From positions 6,213,697-6,277,696 of the forward strand of contig CP036272.1 in NCBI GenBank assembly GCA_007745635.1: a DNA stretch of 64,000 nucleotides, read 5' to 3'. Each line of letters opens with the position of its first letter. The stretch's first letter is position 1. Source of the DNA: Stieleria bergensis. GTDB lineage: Bacteria; Planctomycetota; Planctomycetia; Pirellulales; Pirellulaceae. Below the pieces are notes generated by a model. That model was not told the origin of the DNA and ran no database searches. It saw nothing but the letters and a program-made list of their open reading frames with translations. This document shows, piece after piece, positions 10,223-17,892 of the stretch. The position numbers and the translations under genes are program-made.

Positions 10223-10715
10223 CTTGAATAACTCCAGATACGAGAAAAGAAAGCCAACAATGATTGTTGATTTGTGCTGCCCCAGCCGGCGAAACTCACA
10301 CCGTTTAATGCAGAATGAAGGTGGGTGCGAACGCCAAAACCGAGAACCACGCCAGAAAAGGAAAGTAAGGGCGTGTAAATAACCAATCGGCACTTCATCA
10401 ACATGTCGGGGGGTGAGTGTCGGGAATTTCTCGCAAGATGTCAAGAAAATTCTCCCTCGCCGAGTCTTCGCCCTTTTTCCGCAAGTGGTGGACCACAGAA
10501 GATGACCCTCCACAGAACTGAAGAAAAACACCCATTCAAGCTACTCCAGGGAGTGTGGAGCCGCAACAAGTCTCAACTCGCTCACGTCTCCCAGGAGAGC
10601 AGTTGCAAAAAAAGCGGGACAGCCCGTGGACTGCCCCGCTCAAGATAAGTTTTGAGATCGTGGAGATCTTTTTTGGTTTTCTTTTCGTTTTTCTGGAAAA
10701 GAAACCGAAACCTGC
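10223..10715. promoter_or_regulatory. Leader of DUF1559 copy 2 and spacer to copy 3
   Basis: Bases 10223 to about 10330 are the leader shared with copy 1. The rest up to the stop of copy 3 holds a strong terminator (listed separately) and no recognisable gene. The segment with GGAGTGTGGAGCCGCAAC near 10550 resembles one upstream of copy 1 (near 8560), so the duplicated block may reach about 340 bases upstream of the gene. Confidence 0.45.
10607..10640 (-). terminator. Rho-independent terminator of third DUF1559 gene
   Basis: On the minus strand, AGCGGGGCAG pairs with CTGTCCCGCT (ten bases, one mismatch, loop of eight) and is followed by seven T. It lies about 75 bases past the stop at 10716. 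Confidence 0.85.
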
Positions 10716-11930
10716 TTAGTTTTGGTCCAAAAACTTGGTCTCGCGACCATTCTTTGTCCCCAGCGCGCCCCACAGGCCATAGGGACTCGGCCGACCAGCA
10801 CCGGCATCCCAAGCTCCACCGTTATTGGATCGACCGTACGGCACATGATCCTGGTCACCAGCCTCGATCGAGTCGGTCACGAAGGTGACCGCTCCGTCAC
10901 CCATGATGATGTGCGCTCCGCCGGGATGGAAACTGGACACACAATACAACCCACTGCGGGTATGACGGCGCGACAAGTTATAGCTGTTGGGCGGGGTGAT
11001 CGTCTGAAACGTGCTGTACTCCATCCGACCATCGGGCCAGCGTTTCCCACGGTGATTCGTGGCAGCACCGTCAACGCACGGACCACTACCACAAGCCGGC
11101 AAACTAGGGCTGATAAACGATGGAAGCTCAGGATCTAGCAAGGCTCGGCCTTGGCTAGGCGGCAGATTCCAAACGTTGTCGTCGACTTGAACGATCGTGC
11201 TATTCGCATAACGCGTGGTATTATCAACTGCGCATTCGCCAGCCATTGCGGTGTTGGAGAGCCCATCCTGAACATCCCGAAAACGGGTGAAGTGACGAGC
11301 GCGAAACATGCCACGTGCCCAGCGAGCTGTGGAGGATTCACCCCATTCGCTGTTGAGATTGCTATCCCCGTTGCCTGCCTCATTCAAGCCACCGAGCGCT
11401 TGTTCAAAGATCGCGTCCCCGGTGCACACCACGTAGTTGCTGTACCCAACTTGAATGGCAGCAGAGCGAGATGGATCACTGGGACACCGATAGGCTGGGA
11501 CCTCGGTCAGCCAAGGCTGATAGTCGGTATGCCAAGGCGTAGGCCCCATCGCTGGAAAGGGGGGATTGATCGGCGCATCGACACGGTTGCGACCAAACGG
11601 GTTCTTGATCTGCTCCCAAAGCGGTTGCTGCTCCATGAAAGGCAAGATCCCCACTGACCAGGCCAGACTCAATTGATTGGAACTGAAATCGCTCCAGTCG
11701 GTGGTCTTCGTTCCACCAGTGTTCATCGGCAGGTGCTTGTAGGCGGACTCATAGTTATGCAGCCCCAGCCCAATCTGCTTCATGTTGTTGCTGCAGGACA
11801 TCCGCCGAGCCGCCTCACGAGCCGCTTGAACGGCGGGAAGCAACAGCCCCACCATAATTCCAATGATCGCGATCACGACCAACAATTCGACCAGCGTAAA
11901 TCCGCTGCGCCGCGTACTTGCATTATGCAT
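10716..11930 (-). CDS. DUF1559 pseudopilin-like protein (copy 3)
   Basis: This 404-residue protein has the prepilin-type N-terminus [18 protein letters not shown], the [20 protein letters not shown] segment and a complete DUF1559 domain ending with GGAHIIMGDGAV. It is clearly related to copies 1 and 2 but more diverged, with different loops and a C-terminus that lacks the Gly-rich end (GGGLGIGRN) of the other two. The ATG at 11930 gives a normal leader of about ten residues; the longer frame upstream is not coding-like. Its own strong terminator and long spacer suggest it is transcribed alone. Secretion and possible assembly through a pilin-type system are inferred from the leader. Confidence 0.92.
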   Translation of the reverse strand: MHNASTRRSGFTLVELLVVIAIIGIMVGLLLPAVQAAREAARRMSCSNNMKQIGLGLHNYESAYKHLPMNTGGTKTTDWSDFSSNQLSLAWSVGILPFMEQQPLWEQIKNPFGRNRVDAPINPPFPAMGPTPWHTDYQPWLTEVPAYRCPSDPSRSAAIQVGYSNYVVCTGDAIFEQALGGLNEAGNGDSNLNSEWGESSTARWARGMFRARHFTRFRDVQDGLSNTAMAGECAVDNTTRYANSTIVQVDDNVWNLPPSQGRALLDPELPSFISPSLPACGSGPCVDGAATNHRGKRWPDGRMEYSTFQTITPPNSYNLSRRHTRSGLYCVSSFHPGGAHIIMGDGAVTFVTDSIEAGDQDHVPYGRSNNGGAWDAGAGRPSPYGLWGALGTKNGRETKFLDQN

Positions 11931-12703
11931 TCTTGAAAGACTCCAAAGTGACGCCCACATTCCCTCTGACACAAAACCTGAATCCCCGTGGCAACCGTGG
12001 TCACAAAAATCTAGACCACGAATCGAAACGCTGATCCGAAAAATCGTCGGAACAGATTCGAAGGACGATAACGCAAAATCACGCCGCATCATCGGTGCGA
12101 AGAAACCAAACAAGATCAGAAAGGATGGGACCGAAAAATCCAAGCTAGACCCGGGCAGCCGAACCAACTCGGGAAAGACAATAAGTGGCTTCCCGCACTC
12201 TACTGCGGCTAAGCACCAGGGCAAGCCGTCAGTGAAAACTGAAGGAAGATTCCCAGCCACAACCTCCAAATGCAACGAATCTTCCCTACGCCCCGCCGCC
12301 AAAACGACAGGAAACCGCCATCAATCAGGCGAAAGTGCGACAGGCCACAGGTCCCAGCCAGACCGCTTGACCAAACCAAGTCAAGCCGACGAACAAGAGG
12401 TGCGATCACTCGCCCAATCACGGTCGATCTCCAGCCCAACGCTGAACCAGCACCTGCGACTGCTGAAGAGACAAAACGCTTGCGACTGCCGTGACCAGAA
12501 AGACAGAGGTCGGCGACGCAGCGCAGAAGCAGAGGAGCCCGACGGCAACAGGTAAAGCAAGACGGTTTGCCAGCCAAACCGCGAGAAGGCGACAACTGAA
12601 GCCCAGCCAAAAAAAAACGGCTAACGCAAAGGCTAGCCGTTTTTGTTGTCAGATTTCTAAGCGTGCCGACCCGTGCGGTCCAATCACGCAAGTCGCATCG
12701 CGA
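11931..12703. other. Intergenic region between DUF1559 copy 3 and a small lipoprotein gene
   Basis: This 773-base region is open in several frames, but those frames have no recognisable protein and look like chance. It should contain the promoter of DUF1559 copy 3 and, at its upper end, the terminator of the small lipoprotein gene. The leader of copy 3 does not match those of copies 1 and 2. Nothing else was seen. Confidence 0.45.
12609..12641 (-). terminator. Rho-independent terminator of small lipoprotein gene
   Basis: On the minus strand, AACGGCTA pairs with TAGCCGTT across a ten-base loop and is followed by nine T. The plus strand also shows TTTTTG after the stem, so it might work in both directions. 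It lies about 60 bases past the stop at 12704. Confidence 0.85.
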
Positions 12704-12931
12704 TCAGTTTCCACCGTAATCGCTGCCGTACTGCTGTTGCATTTTCTTTTGAGTTTCAGGGTCCATTCCGCCGCCCTCATTGTAAGCTTCGTTTGCAGCC
12801 TTTTCTTCTTCGGTCATTTCCGTTGCTTCAGAAGGATCAAACGTTGCTTCTTTGTTACCGCTGCAACCCATTGCAGAAACGAGACCCACGGCGAACAGAC
12901 AAACAAACGCAAGTGAATAGGTACGAATCAT
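12704..12931 (-). CDS. Small putative lipoprotein
   Basis: This 75-residue protein has a signal segment (MIRTYSLAFVCLFAVGLVSAMGC) in which C23 is the likely lipidated cysteine; the lipobox S-A-M-G-C is not perfect. The remainder is short, acidic and polar (TEEEKAANEAYNEGGG, then a Q-rich tail), with no known domain. ATG at 12931 is chosen over the frame from 13021 because it starts exactly at a signal peptide and has AGAGGA eight bases upstream. It has its own terminator, so it is probably a single-gene unit. Function unknown; similar tiny lipoproteins are common in planctomycetes. Confidence 0.75.
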   Translation of the reverse strand: MIRTYSLAFVCLFAVGLVSAMGCSGNKEATFDPSEATEMTEEEKAANEAYNEGGGMDPETQKKMQQQYGSDYGGN

Positions 12932-13164
12932 TGCAAAATCCTCTAACCGAGTTTGTATCACACCTGAAAAATAAAATGCCGAATCCGCCCAATCAGGCTC
13001 TATAGACGCGACGTTTCTCAACTCTGATTGTTGCCCTTTTGCACAGCCAAGTCAACAAGCAACCCCTCGCTCGAATTCAGAAGCCAAAAAAACCAATGCT
13101 TGCTGGCTGGAATTCAACAAGCTCATGCGAGTTCACCGTTCGCATCCTACCGGCACGAATTGGC

Positions 13165-14610
13165 TCAGGGAGCCTCGCTCCAATCCGTCGCGTCTGACAT
13201 GATGCTGTCATTGATTTCCAGCAATTTTGCCTTCAATCTCTCTAACACCTCGGGACGTTGCTGGGCCAGGTCCGTGGTTTGCTGGGGGTCAGATTTCAAA
13301 TCAAACAATTGATAGCCTGTGTATCGCCCCTTCATGACTGCGGGAATCCACTGTTCTTTAAACATGTTCTGATGGGGCAATTCATAGTCTCGAAAAGCGA
13401 CCAAAGAATAGTCTCCCTCTCGCATGGCAACGATTGGCTTTGATCGCTGCAGATGCCAGAACAAAGGCTGCTGCCGACGCCACTTCGATGCTGCACCTGC
13501 CTGCTGCTGAGCTTCCAACAACAGGGGTGATAAATCGCTGCCATCAAGATGGATCGAGGCATCACGTTGAAGGTTCAACAGTCCACAAATGGTGGGCAAG
13601 ACATCAACCAGGCCGGCAGGCACCTGCTGTACCGCGCCGGCAGGGATTTTACCCGGCCAACAGAAGATCCCGGGGACCCGAATTCCTCCTTCCCAGTTAA
13701 CGCCTTTGCGACCGCGCAACCCACCGGTTCGGTCATCACGGTAGCTGCCATTATCGGACGCATAGATGATCAAAGTCTTATCTCGCTGTCCGGTCTTTTG
13801 CAAATGCGCAAGCAAGCGTCCGATTGCCCGATCAGTGTTGTCAATCGTCGCGGAATAGACCGCCGCAGGATCCTTCTGGGCACCGTATTCGCCAACGATT
13901 TGGGCGGGTGCTGCAATCGGCGCATGAGGTTCGTGAAACCAGACGTTCAAGAAAAATGGCTGATCTGCTTGATCACGTTGTTCCAACCAACGAATCGCTT
14001 CATCAGCCACAATCTGGCAGGAATAGCCCTGCTGCTTTCCGATCGGATTGCCGTTACGAATGAAGTTATCGGGATTCGCGTGACTGGGACTGGCATTGTT
14101 CCAGGTTGCCATCCAATGATCGAAGCCATGCTGATCAGGGGTGGGCTTGTCCGGAAACGCATTGCTGGGCAATCCGAGATGCCACTTGCCGATGTGCGCC
14201 GTGGCGTAGTCGGCTTGCTTCAATACCTCAGCGATGGTTTGCTCGCGTTTCAACAAATGACTGCGTTGAGACGCATCATGAATCCAGCTGAACACGCCTG
14301 CGCGAATGTGATGCCGACCGGTCAGTAACGTCGCTCGCGATGGCGAGCAAACGGCGCAACCAGAATAGAAGGTTTCAAATCGCGTTCCCGCCGCGGCCAA
14401 AGAATCAATGTTCGGCGTCTTCACCGGCCCCCGATAGCAGCCAACGTCTTGATACCCCAAATCATCGGCCAGCAAGATCAACACGTTCGGGCGCTGAGCC
14501 TGACTAGAGGACGCGACCAACCAAAGCGCACACAACAGCAGCGCGGCACGCGGCCAGGAGCAAATCGTCTGCGGGCGTTTCAAATCAAGAGAACTTTTTA
14601 GGAATGACAT
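13165..14610 (-). CDS. Secreted sulfatase
   Basis: This 481-residue protein carries a signal peptide (basic MSFLKSSLDLKRP start, hydrophobic LLLCALWLVA, likely cut after SSSQA). Metal ligands D49-D50 lie in LLADDLG, and the formylglycine motif is C88-S-P-S-R followed by ATLLTGR. GKWHLG, ASDNGSYRD and GKVNWEGG-like segments complete the fold. It should desulfate a carbohydrate or similar ester in the periplasm or outside. ATG at 14610 is preferred over the longer frame to 14781 because it begins at the signal peptide. The next gene upstream is divergent. Substrate class not assignable by eye. Confidence 0.93.
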   Translation of the reverse strand: MSFLKSSLDLKRPQTICSWPRAALLLCALWLVASSSQAQRPNVLILLADDLGYQDVGCYRGPVKTPNIDSLAAAGTRFETFYSGCAVCSPSRATLLTGRHHIRAGVFSWIHDASQRSHLLKREQTIAEVLKQADYATAHIGKWHLGLPSNAFPDKPTPDQHGFDHWMATWNNASPSHANPDNFIRNGNPIGKQQGYSCQIVADEAIRWLEQRDQADQPFFLNVWFHEPHAPIAAPAQIVGEYGAQKDPAAVYSATIDNTDRAIGRLLAHLQKTGQRDKTLIIYASDNGSYRDDRTGGLRGRKGVNWEGGIRVPGIFCWPGKIPAGAVQQVPAGLVDVLPTICGLLNLQRDASIHLDGSDLSPLLLEAQQQAGAASKWRRQQPLFWHLQRSKPIVAMREGDYSLVAFRDYELPHQNMFKEQWIPAVMKGRYTGYQLFDLKSDPQQTTDLAQQRPEVLERLKAKLLEINDSIMSDATDWSEAP

Positions 14611-14755
14611 GTCTGCTAGATGAATCCAATCGAGAAACAAAATAAGCCCCCCAAAAGTGACTAAGCCCGTTTCCAATCGACCACTATGGATCATGTGCAT
14701 CCCGCAGGAAACGGCAACTTTCATGTGGGTTGTATGAAATGATGCTGCATTAAGC

Positions 14756-14773
14756 GGTTTCAATGGTGAAACC
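14756..14773. promoter_or_regulatory. Inverted repeat between divergent genes
   Basis: GGTTTCA and TGAAACC form a perfect seven-base inverted repeat around ATGG. It lies in the intergenic space between a minus-strand sulfatase gene and a plus-strand hypothetical gene, so it could be an operator or a chance palindrome. Confidence 0.25.
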
Positions 14774-15041
14774 AAAGCCAATAAGTGTTAACTATTAGGG
14801 CTGCCCAAAGTTCTCATCTTTCTTTTTTGCCGTCCCTTTTCTAGCCTCAATTTTCGAGGGCAGAGCCATTCGTGTCAGCAAGTCCCAGTCCCGGGTCTTT
14901 CCCGATGGACGCTTTGTCATTGTCTACCGATCGGACCAGCAACACTCTCCCGCGCCGGTTTCACTGAGTCGTCGTGAAGCGGTCGAGGTTGCGGATCGCT
15001 TTCGGTCATCAACCAGTGGCGATGAATCGAAAAACATCAAC

Positions 15042-15911
15042 TTGGCAGCCGCCCAGTTCATCTACGACACCTGTCGAGAGAAAGGCTGGCTGGCTGAGAC
15101 GCCAACCGCTGGCAGCGCCGACCAAGTATCAACGGGGACCGCATCACCGGCCCAACAACTGGCCTCGAACGTCCTAGCCGAGAAGCCCATGCCGACGGAG
15201 GCTTCAGCAGAGCCAACCCCAGAGCCGACCGAGCCAGCACCACCGATTCATCGCGCCGGCGGCACAACTCACAAACACTTTCCCTTTCTTGCCGCGACCC
15301 AGAAGCCGAAGATTGAAGCCGGTGCCATTGAAGACATCGCGTTTGCGCTTCTTGGTGTGAATCCGGCCAAACGAATCGATCCGTCAACGGTGAAGCAATT
15401 CAAGTCCGCCAAAGAACTTCGAGCCAAAGCTGATTGCCGCGTCGATCCTGTGAGCGAATTGCTGGAGGACCATCGATACGTCTTGCCGCACTTGCATCAA
15501 CTGCCGACACCTGAGCTGAGAACACGATGGTTAGCAGCGATGGAAATCAGCGACGAAAAAACGGTCAACGGCCTCGCCAAGCTGTGGGGCAATGTCGAAA
15601 AGCTCTCGCTTGACCCGATCCCAACTGCACTGTCCAGCCCACAGGGACAGGCGTTTCTGAAAGCGGTTCATCATCACGCGCTCAGCTTACTAGCGACACG
15701 CTTTCAGGCCGCTCGTCAGGCAATCGAATCGCTCCAGCAAGCCGGCGACCAGCCTAAGCCCGGTCTTTGGTCACGCTTAACCGGGAAATCGGGAAGCCCC
15801 TCAACAAACGCATCCAATACGGTTCCGGTGTCCGACGAAGAACGCGAAATTGCCGGGCAATACCTGGACTCGGCGTGTCGCTTGGGAAGACTCTTGAGAA
15901 TCGAACGCTAG
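15042..15911 (+). CDS. Conserved-looking hypothetical protein, start uncertain
   Basis: The frame is open from 14799 to the stop at 15911. The listed start is the TTG at 15042 (289 residues), but translation of the preceding bases still looks like protein: from about 14871 it reads RVSKSQSRVFPDGRFVIVY, then a helix-like segment, straight into NLAAAQFIYDTC. There is no ATG or GTG in this frame upstream, so the real start may be a rare codon (ATT at 14850 or 14868) or an N-terminal frameshift. The rest is mostly helical and soluble: a proline/glutamate-rich stretch, then helices with ELLEDHRYVLPHLHQL and a C-terminal ARRLGRLLRIER-like helix. No known domain was recognised and no function is proposed. 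The divergent neighbour is a sulfatase. Confidence 0.6.
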   Translation: MAAAQFIYDTCREKGWLAETPTAGSADQVSTGTASPAQQLASNVLAEKPMPTEASAEPTPEPTEPAPPIHRAGGTTHKHFPFLAATQKPKIEAGAIEDIAFALLGVNPAKRIDPSTVKQFKSAKELRAKADCRVDPVSELLEDHRYVLPHLHQLPTPELRTRWLAAMEISDEKTVNGLAKLWGNVEKLSLDPIPTALSSPQGQAFLKAVHHHALSLLATRFQAARQAIESLQQAGDQPKPGLWSRLTGKSGSPSTNASNTVPVSDEEREIAGQYLDSACRLGRLLRIER

Positions 15912-15920
15912 CCCCACGCA

Positions 15921-16079
15921 GGTGGGATACGCTCCGCTTCACGCTGCCCCGTCCGATCGCAACATACCGCGTGCAAATCGCAAATGCTCGGCTACTTACG
16001 TCACTTTATTCATGAAGTACAATAGGCGAGCTACCAAGACGCCCTCTCTTGGCGTCCCGGTCTCTGCATGTATCCCACC
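15921..16079. promoter_or_regulatory. Inverted motif pair upstream of DUF1080 gene
   Basis: GGTGGGATAC at 15921-15930 and its exact complement GTATCCCACC at 16070-16079 face each other across 139 bases, just before the DUF1080 gene (start 16115). The same pair occurs before the other DUF1080-containing gene at 20.9 kb. A candidate -10 box, TACAAT, lies at 16018-16023 between the arms. Regulator-binding sites are the simplest reading, though this is not proven. Confidence 0.4.
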
Positions 16080-16114
16080 CGTTAACGAAGCTTTGTTTCA
16101 GGCATTCCCCCATC

Positions 16115-16810
16115 ATGATTCGATCACTACTGACTTGCGTTGCCAGCGTTGCCTTGTTGGCATGTTCATCGACTGCACTCCTGGCTGAAGAAAAACCAGT
16201 TCCTCTGTTCAATGGCAAAGACCTCACTGGATGGGAAGGCCGCGCCGATCTCTGGTCCGTCGAAGACGGACAGATTGTGGGTCGCACGACGAAAGAAAAT
16301 CCACTGAAGAAGAACAGCTTCTTGATCTACACCGCGCAGGAGCCAAGCGACTTTGAATTGACACTGCAGTACAAGATTGAAAACACTAACTCGGGAATCC
16401 AGTATCGCAGCAAAGTGATCGATAAGAAGGAGTTTGTTGTTGGCGGTTATCAAGCTGACATTGATTTCACCAATCGCTTCGCAGGCATCCTGTACGAAGA
16501 ACGGGGACGCGGCATCTTGGCTCAGCGAGGCCAATCGGTGACCCTGAAAGAAGACGGCAAAAAGTCCGTCAAGAAATTCGGTGACGGCACGGAGATCGGC
16601 AATGGCATTCATCCCGGCCAGTGGAATGATTACCGCATCGTCGCCAAAGGCAATCATCTGCAACACTTTATCAACGGCAAAATGACCGCTGAAGTGTTTG
16701 ATGAACAGGCCGACAAAGCGGCAACCAGCGGCGTCATCGCGTTCCAGTTGCACGTCGGTGCCCCGATGGTGGTTCGGTTCAAGAACATCGTCCTGCACTC
16801 GGCCAAATAG
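16115..16810 (+). CDS. DUF1080 secreted protein (3-keto-disaccharide hydrolase type)
   Basis: This 231-residue protein has a signal sequence followed by one DUF1080 (laminin-G/concanavalin-like) domain. It begins PVPLFNGKDLTGWEG and contains the typical NTNSGIQYRS segment, GGYQADID and a C-terminal VRFKNIVLH strand. Characterised members of this family hydrolyse 3-keto-glycosides after sugar oxidation. The signal includes LLAC at residues 14-17, so it could be a lipoprotein rather than a cleaved secreted protein. The longer frame from 16049 is rejected because ATG 16115 starts exactly at the signal. It is followed by a long spacer and the sigma/kinase pair, so it is probably a single-gene unit. 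Confidence 0.88.
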   Translation: MIRSLLTCVASVALLACSSTALLAEEKPVPLFNGKDLTGWEGRADLWSVEDGQIVGRTTKENPLKKNSFLIYTAQEPSDFELTLQYKIENTNSGIQYRSKVIDKKEFVVGGYQADIDFTNRFAGILYEERGRGILAQRGQSVTLKEDGKKSVKKFGDGTEIGNGIHPGQWNDYRIVAKGNHLQHFINGKMTAEVFDEQADKAATSGVIAFQLHVGAPMVVRFKNIVLHSAK

Positions 16811-17229
16811 CCCCCGGTGCAGCGGGGCGATATCGCCTCTTCAATGAAGGTCGTTGCGGGCGCCAAACCGGCCCCTCCATTGGGACCAGAGGGTGCCTGT
16901 TTGCAACACGGCTTTAAAGCTCTTCGCAGAAGCGAGGGTGGGGGCGTGCTGGTTCGCACACGTTGCCCGCAATGGCATCGTTTCTGGGGCATTGGTGCGT
17001 GCAATCACGGCACCCTACTTGGCTGGCCCGAAGAGCTTCAAAGCAATGCTCAATTGGCATCACTTCACAAGCTGCTACCATTACTGATACGAACGATGCG
17101 GCGGCACTCCGCTGCAGGACGGTCGCAACGTCGGTCGCGTTGCCAGGATCGGTCGTTGTCGTCGGTTTGCGTGCCAGTCGCCAATCCGGCCAACGAATCC
17201 CTATGACCATGAAGGCTAGAGTGGCCGGA
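16811..17229. other. Intergenic region with long-range inverted repeat
   Basis: Immediately after the DUF1080 stop there is a perfect palindrome, GGCGATATCGCC (16826-16837). Further on, GCTTTAAAGCTCTTCG (16911-16926) is complementary to CGAAGAGCTTCAAAGC (17029-17044) with one mismatch. That is a 16-base inverted repeat bounding 102 bases. The enclosed DNA encodes nothing recognisable. It might be the remnant of a small inverted-repeat element. The promoter of the sigma-factor gene should lie at its right end. Confidence 0.4.
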
Positions 17230-17892
17230 ATGACGAATTCAATTTGGCCGAACGACGAAAAGACGGTCACTCTGCTTGATGCAGCGCGACAAGGAGACAG
17301 TGATGCTGTTAACCGCTTGTTACAACGGCACCGCGCTGCAGTTCGCCGCTTGGTTCAAGTCAGATTGGACCATAAAGTGCGCCGCCGTGTCGATATTAGC
17401 GACGTCGTGCAGGAGGTCATGGTCGAAGCCAGCGGCCGCCTGGATGCGTATTTAGCGGATTCAACGATCGCGTTTCATCTCTGGCTGCGGCAGATCACCT
17501 GGGATCGCATCATCGATACCTATCGTCGTCATCGGGGCAGCGCCAAACGCAGCGTGGATCGAGAACAACCGATGGCTCCGGCCAATCCCGACCAGTCTTC
17601 GGTCGACCTCGCCGCCCAACTTCACGACCCTGAGATGACGCCCGCCGCGGCAGCCACCCAGCGCGAGATCGCCGGTCAAGTCGAACAAGCCATCGAACAA
17701 ATGAATGATCAGGATCGAGAAATCTTGATCATGCGGCACTACGAACATCTGTCCAATCAAGAAATCTCTCAGACACTGAATCTGTCCGCCCCGGCAACCA
17801 GCATGCGTTACTTGCGAGCCATTCGCCGGCTTCGCCAAGCACTGCAAGAAGACGGTGGTCCTGATTTTGATGACAGCGAGATGCCGATGTGA
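17230..17892 (+). CDS. ECF-type RNA polymerase sigma factor
   Basis: This 220-residue protein has sigma region 2 at about residues 30-95 (VDISDVVQEVMVEAS then FHLWLRQITWDRIIDTYRRH) and region 4 at about 150-205 (MNDQDREILIMRHYEHLSNQEIS then a helix-turn-helix). It should redirect RNA polymerase to a small set of promoters. Its stop overlaps the start of the following Ser/Thr kinase gene by four bases (GTGA), so the two are co-translated. This pairing is known in planctomycetes, where the kinase is thought to control the sigma factor. No anti-sigma gene is next to it. Starts at 17203 or 17209 are also possible; 17230 gives a conventional N-terminus. Confidence 0.88.
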   Translation: MTNSIWPNDEKTVTLLDAARQGDSDAVNRLLQRHRAAVRRLVQVRLDHKVRRRVDISDVVQEVMVEASGRLDAYLADSTIAFHLWLRQITWDRIIDTYRRHRGSAKRSVDREQPMAPANPDQSSVDLAAQLHDPEMTPAAAATQREIAGQVEQAIEQMNDQDREILIMRHYEHLSNQEISQTLNLSAPATSMRYLRAIRRLRQALQEDGGPDFDDSEMPM

